A stretch of DNA of 11,780 nt from an uncultured Eubacteriales bacterium (GTDB taxonomy: Bacteria; Bacillota; Clostridia; Christensenellales; Borkfalkiaceae), in assembly GCA_949745625.1 (NCBI GenBank), contig CATJZR010000070.1, positions 1 through 11,780 of the forward strand, read 5' to 3'. Positions 5,447-11,780 of the stretch are shown piece after piece. The stretch's first letter is position 1; every line of letters starts with the position of its first letter. Under the pieces are notes generated by a model. The model was given only the letters and a program-made list of their open reading frames with translations. It was not told the origin of the DNA and ran no database searches. The position numbers and the translations under genes are program-made.

Positions 5447-6223
5447 ATGATACTTACAGCGGATTATCATACGCATACGCCTTATTCGCACGGAAAAAAT
5501 ACCGTGCTTGAAAACGCGACCGCCGCTAAAGCTGCGGGGTTAAAGGAGATAGGTATTACCGACCACGGCTTCAATCATATTCTGTTCGGATTAAAGAGAA
5601 AAAAGCTTTCCGCTTTGCGTGCGGAAATTTCCGAAGCGGAAAAACTTACGGGTGTTAAAGTGCTTATGGGAATGGAAAGTAATATTACCTCTTCTGACGG
5701 CGCAACGGATATGAGAAAAGACGATTTTCAGTATTTTGACCTATATCTTTGCGGAATTCACGAGGTGCTAAGATTTAAGCGCTTATCCGACTTTTACAGA
5801 ATTTGCGTAAAGAATTACAGTGCGTATAAATTTGCCGTAAGACCTTCCAATAAGGTTATTGCCAACACTACGAAAACGTATATAGAGGCTATAAAAAATA
5901 ATCCCATAGACGTACTCACACACGTAAACTACAAATGCTTTTGTGACCTTGTGCAGGTCGCGCAGTGCTGCGCAGATTACGGTACCTATATAGAAATAAA
6001 CACGAAAAAGCGCCACGTTTCCGCAGAGGAGCTGAATGCAATGGCCGCCACCGGTGTTCGCTTTGTAATCGATTCGGATGCTCATTCTGCGGATAGGGTC
6101 GGTGACACGAAAATCGCTGAGGAAATTTTAGCTAACGCCCAAATTCCTTTGGACAGAATAGACAATATCGACGGCAGACTTCCTAAATTCAGATTTGCCG
6201 AATACAAGAGTAAGAACTTATAG
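5447..6223 (+). CDS. PHP-domain metal-dependent phosphoesterase (YcdX/HisK-like family)
   Basis: A 258-residue single-domain PHP protein, predicted to be a metal-dependent phosphatase or phosphodiesterase. All typical metal-ligand motifs are visible: HTH at residues 8-10, TDH at 38-40, Glu77 (GMESNI), His105 (CGIHEV), His159 (LTHVNY) and DSDAH at 209-213. This suggests an intact trinuclear site. The substrate is unknown: it resembles both histidinol-phosphatase-like and YcdX-like proteins, and no his genes are near. It starts with ATG directly after the murB TAA, using AGGAG at 5434-5438 inside murB, so the two are translationally linked. In many clostridia a PHP gene stands between murB and the rapZ-yvcK-whiA group, which fits this position. 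Confidence 0.88.
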   Translation: MILTADYHTHTPYSHGKNTVLENATAAKAAGLKEIGITDHGFNHILFGLKRKKLSALRAEISEAEKLTGVKVLMGMESNITSSDGATDMRKDDFQYFDLYLCGIHEVLRFKRLSDFYRICVKNYSAYKFAVRPSNKVIANTTKTYIEAIKNNPIDVLTHVNYKCFCDLVQVAQCCADYGTYIEINTKKRHVSAEELNAMAATGVRFVIDSDAHSADRVGDTKIAEEILANAQIPLDRIDNIDGRLPKFRFAEYKSKNL

Positions 6224-6225
6224 AA

Positions 6226-7176
6226 ATGCCGAGCTTTACCGAAGAAATCAAAAACGAAATAACCCGTATGCCGATTGACGACAGGTGCTGTAAGCTTGCC
6301 GTTATTTCTGCTTTTATACGCACCAGCGGCAGCGTTGTTTCCCGCGGGGGGCAGTTTGGTTTTGAGATTACTACCGAAAATGAAGGCACGGCGGAATTTA
6401 TAGTCGATATGCTTGAAAATACCTTCGGCATTCACCCTACCGTAAGCGGGGCAAAATTCGACGTTTTAAGCGGCAGGGACAAGCTTACTTTTGAGAGTAT
6501 AGGTTCGGACGCGCAAGCGCTTTTAAACGAGCTTTGCATCGTAAGAGAAGATAAGGAAGGGATAATGCTTTCGTTCGGAATAGACGGTAAGCTTGTTGAA
6601 AACGATTGCTGTAAGGCTGCGTTTATAAAGGGCGCGTTTCTCGGTGGAGGAAGCTGTACGCTACCCGATGAACGGGTGTACAGCCCTACGGGTTACCACT
6701 TTGAAATAGTGTTTTCAAACAAAATAACCGCTGGTGATTTTTGCAATCTTTTGTGCGATTTCGAAATTCTTGCAAAGCTGGTTGCCCGCAAGGATAGTGC
6801 GGTGGTGTACGTCAAAAGCAAAGAAGTTATTTCGGATTTACTCAATGTCATTTCTGCCGAGGACTGTCTTGAAAAGCTGAACGAAATAGTCGAAAAAAAA
6901 GACAGGACGAATAACGAAAACAGGGTAAACAACTGCTCTGTTTCTAATATAGATAAAACTGTTACCGCTTCGGTCAATCTCGTTCGTGAAATAGAGGTTA
7001 TAGCTGCGACGGTGGGACTACAGAGTCTTGATAAATTGCTGTTTGAGGTGGCGGAGGCTCGGCTTGCGGACAAGAACGCGTCCATGAGTGAGCTTGCGCA
7101 AAGGCTCGGAATTTCGAAAAGCTGCATCAATCATCGAATGAGAAAAATTTCAGAAATAGCCAAGGCGCTGGAATGA
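6226..7176 (+). CDS. whiA: WhiA-family DNA-binding protein
   Basis: A 316-residue WhiA homologue. WhiA is a sporulation transcription factor in Streptomyces; in Bacillus it affects cell division and chromosome segregation. The N-terminal part is the LAGLIDADG endonuclease-like fold without nuclease activity in the family, seen in the two related segments around residues 24-36 (LAVISAFIRTSGS) and 133-144 (FIKGAFLGGGSC). The C-terminal part carries the family block NENRVNNCSVSNIDKT (230-245) and a helix-turn-helix, LAQRLGISKSCINHRMRKI (290-308). Only 2 bases separate it from the PHP gene, with a weak upstream ribosome binding site, so translational coupling is likely. dnaE follows after 7 bases. 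Its usual partners rapZ and yvcK are not in this window. Confidence 0.95.
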   Translation: MPSFTEEIKNEITRMPIDDRCCKLAVISAFIRTSGSVVSRGGQFGFEITTENEGTAEFIVDMLENTFGIHPTVSGAKFDVLSGRDKLTFESIGSDAQALLNELCIVREDKEGIMLSFGIDGKLVENDCCKAAFIKGAFLGGGSCTLPDERVYSPTGYHFEIVFSNKITAGDFCNLLCDFEILAKLVARKDSAVVYVKSKEVISDLLNVISAEDCLEKLNEIVEKKDRTNNENRVNNCSVSNIDKTVTASVNLVREIEVIAATVGLQSLDKLLFEVAEARLADKNASMSELAQRLGISKSCINHRMRKISEIAKALE

Positions 7177-7183
7177 GGGAAAT

Positions 7184-10100
7184 ATGACTGACTTTATACA
7201 TCTGCATCTGCATACTGAATATTCGCTGCTGGACGGAGCGTGTAAGATAGATAATCTGATTGAGCACTGCAAGGCAAACGGTATTGATACCGTTTGCATG
7301 ACCGACCACGGAAATATGTACGGCACGTTGCAACTTGCCGAAAAGGCCACGATGGCGGGATTGAAGTACATAATAGGTTGCGAATTTTACGTTACCAACG
7401 ATATGAACGACAAGTCGTCGAACACTGCCGAGCATCTTGTATTGCTTGCGAAAAACAGGAAGGGATATATTAATCTCGTGCAGCTTGATTCTATGGCGTT
7501 CGTAGACGGATTCTATTATAAGCCGAAAATAGATTACAAAGCCTTAAAGGAGCACTGCGACGGTGTAATTTGTCTTTCTGCATGTCTTGCCGGCGGAATT
7601 CCACGCAGACTGCTAACGGGCGATTACGATGGTGCGAAAGAGCTGGCGTTATATTTTAAGGACGTTTTTAAGGACGATTTTTATATTGAAATACAGGACC
7701 ACGGTTTGGAGGAAGAGAAGCGTGTTTTACCGCTTTTAATAAAGTTGGCGAAGGAAACGGATATAGAGCTCGTGGCAACCAACGACGTGCACTATCTATC
7801 GCGCGAGGATGCCGAAATGCAGGACGTTCTGATGTGTATTCAGATGAAAAAGCAGCTCGACGACCCTAAGAGAATGAAGTTTTCAACAGACGAATTTTAC
7901 TTTAAGTCGGGCGACGAAATGGCGGCGCTGTTTCCGAATTTTCCCAAAGCAATATCGAATACCCGCGTTATAGCCGATAAGGTAACCGAGCCTGCTTTTA
8001 AGCTCAATAAAAAGGGCTATCCGGAAAAAGATAACACGCTGATTCCCACTTACACGCCGCCCGATGGAAGCACTTCCGAACAATATTTGAGAAAGTTGAC
8101 TGCCGAGGGGCTTATAAAGCGTTACGGCAATCCTACTCAGCGCGAGCTTGACAGGGCGGAATACGAGCTGGGAATTATCTGTGGAATGGGCTATGCGGAC
8201 TATTATCTCGTTGTGTGGGATTTTATTAACTGGTCTAAGGAAAACGGCATACCGGTCGGACCAGGCAGAGGCTCAGGCGTCAGTTCTATCGTTGCTTATT
8301 CAATCGGAATTACCGATGTCGAGCCGTTGCAATACGATTTACTGTTCGAGCGTTTTCTTAACCCCGACCGCGTTTCTATGCCGGATTTTGATATTGATTT
8401 CTGTACCGACAGGCGCGCGGAAACGATAGAGTATGTTCGCTGTAAGTACGGTCGTGAAAACGTATGTCAGATTGTAACCTTCGGAACTATGGCGGCGAAA
8501 AACTCGATAAAAGATGTAGGCAGAGTTATGCGCGTGCCTTATTCTGAAACCGACAGGCTTACCAAGATAATGGATGGTAAGACCTCAATAGGCGACCTGC
8601 TGGGAAGAAGGATTGAAAGTGCAAGAAAAAAATTTAATGCAGAAACGGACGAGGATAAAAAGGCGGAGCTTGAAGGCAAGCTCAACGAGTTGAAAGCAGT
8701 AAAAAACAACGAATTCTGCGAAATATACGAAACTGACGATACGTTGAAGCGCGTAATCGATATGGCGCTGAAAATAGAGGGTATGCCTCGTCAGACGGGT
8801 ATTCACGCAGCAGGTGTAGTAATATGCCAGAAGAGAATTGCCGACAACGTGCCGCTTTCGCGTAACGGCGAAGATGTAACCACACAGTACGTCGCAAAGG
8901 AAATCGAGTCACTCGGTATGCTCAAAATGGACTTCCTTGCGCTGGTTACCCTTACAGACATTAAAAAATGTGTCGATTATATCAAAGAAAATTACGGTAA
9001 GGACATTGATTTTAATCAAATAGGTTATAATGATTCGGGTGCGTACTCGATTATTTCAGACGGCGATACGGACGGCGTATTCCAGCTCGAAGCCGGCGGG
9101 ATGAAGCGGTTCATGAAGACGCTTAAACCCGACTGTCTCGAAGACTTGATAGCGGGCGTATCTCTTTACCGCCCGGGTCCCATGAAATTTATTGATTCGT
9201 TTTGTAACAGAAAACACGGTATCGAAAAAATTTCGTACGATTGCGAAGCGGAAGAGCAGATTTTAAAGGTAACCTATGGCATACCTGTTTATCAAGATCA
9301 GGTTATGCAGATTTCCCAGTTCCTTGCAGGATTTTCTTTGGGTGAAGCGGACCTGGTACGTCGTGCAATGGGCAAAAAAGATAAAAAGACACTTATGGCG
9401 CAAAAGGAAAAGTTTATCCACGGCGGCGTAAGTGATATAAATGGCAGCAAAATAGACGGTTGCGTCAAAAACGGAATAGCGCCAGACGTTGCAAATAAAA
9501 TTTTCGGCGATATGGAAGGATTTGCTTCTTACGCGTTCAATAAATCCCACGCCGCGGCTTACGCAGTTCTTGCGTATCAGACCGCATGGCTCAAAAAGTA
9601 TTATTGTAAAGAATTTATTTGTGCACTTTTGAATAACCGCCTCAATAAAATAGACGAGATAACAAAGTATGTCATCTATTTGAAGGAAAAGGGCTATAAG
9701 GTTTTGCCACCCGATATTAATAAAAGCAAGACGGTATTTGCGGTTGAAAACGACGGTGTTCGTTTCGGGTTGTCTGCATTGAAGGGGGCGGGACAGGCCG
9801 TTATAGATTCGATAATAGAAGAGAGAGAAAAATACGGTGATTTCAAAAGCTTCCCCGATTTTGTTTCCCGGTGTGTAGAATGGCTTAATTCAAGACTTGT
9901 CGAAGGCTTGATTTTTGCCGGGGCCTTCGATGAAATGGGCGTAAGCCGTTCGCGTCTTGCAGCGGTTTACGAGCAGCTTTGCAGTCGCGCAAAGGCAATC
10001 AGTAAGCAAAAAAACAGCGCGCAGATGAGTCTGTTCGGTGACATAATCGAGGATGAGAAGCTAGAGGTTGTTTATCCTGATATTCCGGAGTACGAGCTTA

Positions 10101-10774
10101 ATGAAAAGCTTTCAAAAGAGAAGCAGGTTCTGGGTGTATACGTCAGCGGACATCCGTTTGAAAAATATATGAACATGGTTCCGGACTGTACGTTCAATTG
10201 TTCATTTTTTGAGGATTACGTCGAGGATGAGGATGGAAATCGTACATTCAACAGTATTTCAGACGGAATGCATATTACTATGGCTGGCATAATATCATCT
10301 TTTCGGCGCACTACAACCAAGCGTACAGGCAGTTTCATGGCTTTTATAACTGTTGAGGATGTTTACGGAAGTCTGGATTGCGTTTGTTTTCCGGCAGTAT
10401 ACGAAAAGTTCAAAGGTGAGATAGCGAACGATAAAATCGTAAAGGTCAAGGGCAAGCTTGATATAGATGCGGAAAAGGGTATTTCCCTCATCGTGGACGA
10501 GATTATGCCGCTTGAATCGGGCGGTGAAAAGCCTACCGAGGCTAAAAGCGTTGTAAGGCGTCCCGTGCTTTGGCTTAATGCGAAAAATCTTGATGACGAA
10601 GCGTTTGAAGAATTTTTAAATATGCTTTCAAATTACGATGGTGAAACAATCTGCAAAATCGTAAGGGGCACTGAAAGATATATGCTGCCTTCCGGGGTGA
10701 ATTACTGCCGAGGACTGCTTGCCGAGTTATGCTCGTTTATAGAATTAGAAGACATAAAGTACGTTGATAATTAA
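7184..10774 (+). CDS. dnaE: DNA polymerase III alpha subunit, DnaE type
   Basis: A 1196-residue replicative polymerase of the C family. Order of domains: an N-terminal PHP domain with HLHLHTEYSLLDG (6-18), TDH (40-42), Glu67, His84 and TNDVHYL; the polymerase core with GPGRGSGVSS (359-368) and PDFDIDF (400-406, catalytic D401 and D403); and KMDFLAL with D583, the third catalytic Asp. Then come a helix-hairpin-helix region (about 860-885, FGLSALKGAGQAVIDS), a clamp-binding motif QMSLF (947-951) and an OB-fold (about 1029-1110). The PHP metal ligands look intact, unlike in E. coli DnaE, so proofreading or pyrophosphatase activity is possible but not shown. Clostridia normally also have PolC elsewhere, in which case DnaE would be the primer-extending polymerase. 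GAGGG (7175-7179) overlapping the whiA stop is the ribosome binding site. Confidence 0.98.
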   Translation: MTDFIHLHLHTEYSLLDGACKIDNLIEHCKANGIDTVCMTDHGNMYGTLQLAEKATMAGLKYIIGCEFYVTNDMNDKSSNTAEHLVLLAKNRKGYINLVQLDSMAFVDGFYYKPKIDYKALKEHCDGVICLSACLAGGIPRRLLTGDYDGAKELALYFKDVFKDDFYIEIQDHGLEEEKRVLPLLIKLAKETDIELVATNDVHYLSREDAEMQDVLMCIQMKKQLDDPKRMKFSTDEFYFKSGDEMAALFPNFPKAISNTRVIADKVTEPAFKLNKKGYPEKDNTLIPTYTPPDGSTSEQYLRKLTAEGLIKRYGNPTQRELDRAEYELGIICGMGYADYYLVVWDFINWSKENGIPVGPGRGSGVSSIVAYSIGITDVEPLQYDLLFERFLNPDRVSMPDFDIDFCTDRRAETIEYVRCKYGRENVCQIVTFGTMAAKNSIKDVGRVMRVPYSETDRLTKIMDGKTSIGDLLGRRIESARKKFNAETDEDKKAELEGKLNELKAVKNNEFCEIYETDDTLKRVIDMALKIEGMPRQTGIHAAGVVICQKRIADNVPLSRNGEDVTTQYVAKEIESLGMLKMDFLALVTLTDIKKCVDYIKENYGKDIDFNQIGYNDSGAYSIISDGDTDGVFQLEAGGMKRFMKTLKPDCLEDLIAGVSLYRPGPMKFIDSFCNRKHGIEKISYDCEAEEQILKVTYGIPVYQDQVMQISQFLAGFSLGEADLVRRAMGKKDKKTLMAQKEKFIHGGVSDINGSKIDGCVKNGIAPDVANKIFGDMEGFASYAFNKSHAAAYAVLAYQTAWLKKYYCKEFICALLNNRLNKIDEITKYVIYLKEKGYKVLPPDINKSKTVFAVENDGVRFGLSALKGAGQAVIDSIIEEREKYGDFKSFPDFVSRCVEWLNSRLVEGLIFAGAFDEMGVSRSRLAAVYEQLCSRAKAISKQKNSAQMSLFGDIIEDEKLEVVYPDIPEYELNEKLSKEKQVLGVYVSGHPFEKYMNMVPDCTFNCSFFEDYVEDEDGNRTFNSISDGMHITMAGIISSFRRTTTKRTGSFMAFITVEDVYGSLDCVCFPAVYEKFKGEIANDKIVKVKGKLDIDAEKGISLIVDEIMPLESGGEKPTEAKSVVRRPVLWLNAKNLDDEAFEEFLNMLSNYDGETICKIVRGTERYMLPSGVNYCRGLLAELCSFIELEDIKYVDN

Positions 10775-10796
10775 TTCAAAATTTTCCAAAAATCTG

Positions 10797-10825
10797 TTGT
10801 AATTTTATTTTTGATATGATATAAT
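10797..10825 (+). promoter_or_regulatory. Sigma-A promoter for pfkA (extended -10)
   Basis: TTGTAA (10797-10802), a 17-base spacer and a perfect TATAAT (10820-10825), preceded by TG at 10817-10818 (TGATATAAT), an extended -10. Transcription should begin near 10832, giving a leader of about 74 bases. No clear intrinsic terminator is seen between the dnaE stop and this promoter, so dnaE transcripts may also run into pfkA. Confidence 0.82.
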
Positions 10826-10850
10826 AAAATTAGGAAATGGTGTGTTTTGT

Positions 10851-10879
10851 TCTGCGCAGCATTGAGGGGACAGCGCGGA
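10851..10879 (+). other. Small hairpin in the pfkA leader
   Basis: TCTGCGC (10851-10857) pairs with GCGCGGA (10873-10879), 7 bp with one G-U pair, around a 15-base loop that contains GAGGGG. It ends 12 bases before the real ribosome binding site. There is no U-run, so it is not a terminator. It may affect mRNA stability or be incidental. Confidence 0.35.
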
Positions 10880-10905
10880 CGTCGTAATCAAGCGGAGGAA
10901 TTTTT

Positions 10906-11780
10906 ATGAAAAGAATAGGCTTGTTGACCAGCGGCGGCGATGCACCCGGTATGAATGCGTGTATAAGGGCGGTAGTGCGTACCGCTATATACTACGGTAT
11001 TGAAGTTTACGGAATAGAGCGCGGATATCAAGGACTTATCGACGACGATATGGTCCAGCTTGAAATGCGTTCCGTATCGGATATCGTGCAGCGCGGCGGA
11101 ACGAAACTTAGAACTGCAAGATGCCTTGAAATGCTTACCAAGGCAGGCCAGCAGAGAGCGGTTAAAACACTTGAAACCCGCGGAATAGAGGGTCTTGTCG
11201 TCATAGGCGGTGACGGCTCGTTCAGGGGCGCGAAATGTCTTACCGAGGGCTACGGAATACCCACTATAGGCATACCTGGTACAATCGATAACGATTTGGA
11301 GTATACGGATTATACGCTTGGTTTCGATACTGCCGTAAATACGTGTATAGACGTAATCAACAAGCTTCGCGATACCATGACCTCGCACGAAAGAATTTCC
11401 GTCGTAGAGGTAATGGGCAGACGTTGCGGAGATATAGCTCTTTATGCGGGTATTGCAAGCGGCGCCGAAATTATCGTCGTACCCGAGGTAGTTTTCGACC
11501 TTGACGACATCGTAATGAAAATAAACCGTTCGAGGGCGAACGGCAAGCATTCGAATATAATCGTTGTTGCGGAAGGCGTTTGTACCGCAGAAGAATTTGC
11601 GAAAAAGCTTCAATCGGTTACTACTTATTCGGTTCGTCCCACGACGATAGGACACATTCAGCGCGGCGGCTCGCCTTCCATGGCGGACAGAATGCTTGCA
11701 GCGCAGTTCGGTAATAAGGCTGTAAGATTGCTGAAAGACGGCATCGGAAACAGGGTCGTCGGTATTCATAAAAACGAAAA
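10906..11780 (+). CDS. pfkA: ATP-dependent 6-phosphofructokinase (3' end beyond window)
   Basis: Phosphorylates fructose 6-phosphate with ATP, the committing step of glycolysis. The frame runs open to the window end: 291 codons of the usual ~320. GGDAPGMN (10-17) and GGDGS (101-105) form the nucleotide site, PGTIDND (124-130) holds the catalytic Asp128, MGRRCGD (170-176) binds substrate, and the GHIQRGGSP block lies at 249-257. Gly104 in GGDGS and Gly125 in PGTIDND are the residues of ATP-using enzymes; pyrophosphate-using ones have Asp and Lys there. Effector-site arginines typical of bacterial PfkA appear present (R21, R210). CGGAGG at 10892-10897 precedes the ATG by 8 bases. It has its own promoter. 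The dnaE-pfkA order is common in Bacillota, with pyk often next, which this window cannot show. Confidence 0.97.
   Translation, partial: MKRIGLLTSGGDAPGMNACIRAVVRTAIYYGIEVYGIERGYQGLIDDDMVQLEMRSVSDIVQRGGTKLRTARCLEMLTKAGQQRAVKTLETRGIEGLVVIGGDGSFRGAKCLTEGYGIPTIGIPGTIDNDLEYTDYTLGFDTAVNTCIDVINKLRDTMTSHERISVVEVMGRRCGDIALYAGIASGAEIIVVPEVVFDLDDIVMKINRSRANGKHSNIIVVAEGVCTAEEFAKKLQSVTTYSVRPTTIGHIQRGGSPSMADRMLAAQFGNKAVRLLKDGIGNRVVGIHKNE

Noticed and set aside
10837..10887. A 16-codon upstream ORF in the pfkA leader (ATG GTG TGT ... TAA)
   Set aside because: AGGA lies only one base before the ATG and the predicted transcript starts about there. The peptide MVCFVLRSIEGTARTS has no feature of a known leader peptide.
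10888..11769. Long open frame on the minus strand, 293 codons
   Set aside because: It lies antisense to pfkA, whose + strand frame contains every family motif but has no stop inside the window. The minus frame has no recognisable domain and is a codon-bias shadow.
1..11780. Mobile elements, CRISPR arrays, tRNA/rRNA genes, toxin-antitoxin or defence genes
   Set aside because: I looked for repeats with spacers, transposase motifs, cloverleaf-type sequences and short gene pairs, and found none. The window is essentially continuous core genes.

Overview
The window is a dense, single-strand block of core housekeeping genes from a bacterium that looks like a low-to-mid GC member of Clostridia (Bacillota). 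The evidence is the gene order (thrS, infC-rpmI-rplT, an SpoU methyltransferase, yebC; then murB, PHP, whiA, dnaE, pfkA), an L20-type leader before infC, a WhiA homologue, sigma-A promoters of TTGACA/TATAAT type and AGGAGG-like ribosome binding sites. No genus can be named. The divergent murB and the missing rapZ/yvcK suggest a lineage away from the model clostridia, possibly an uncultured gut clade (inference).

Layout. 2-583: 3' end of thrS. 584-764: strong promoter, structured leader and attenuator. 765-1883: infC (non-canonical AUU start), rpmI and rplT, with a hairpin terminator behind rplT. 1945-3417: SpoU/TrmH-type rRNA methyltransferase and yebC. 3418-3618: a 201-base intergenic region with three inverted repeats, one a perfect 13-bp GC-rich hairpin. 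3619-4524: a membrane-anchored solute-binding-protein-like gene with no transporter beside it. 4525-7176: a promoter, then murB, a PHP-family hydrolase and whiA, nearly without gaps. 7184-10774: dnaE. 10797-11780: promoter, leader and the first 291 codons of pfkA, which runs off the window. There is no gene-free stretch longer than 201 bases.

How the genes fit together. The first half is translation: tRNA charging, initiation, two 50S proteins, rRNA modification and a ribosome-associated or regulatory factor. The infC operon appears to be controlled twice: by transcription attenuation in the leader (L20 feedback) and by an AUU start codon (IF3 feedback). The second half combines cell-wall synthesis (MurB), a division/wall-linked regulator (WhiA), replication (DnaE) and glycolysis (PfkA), a grouping common in Bacillota.

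I found no mobile elements, CRISPR arrays, tRNA or rRNA genes, or defence systems, and no clear new multi-gene system. The points most worth a second look are the infC leader with a predicted antiterminator, the substituted active-site residues in MurB, the hairpin cluster at 3425-3581 and the orphan binding-protein-like gene.
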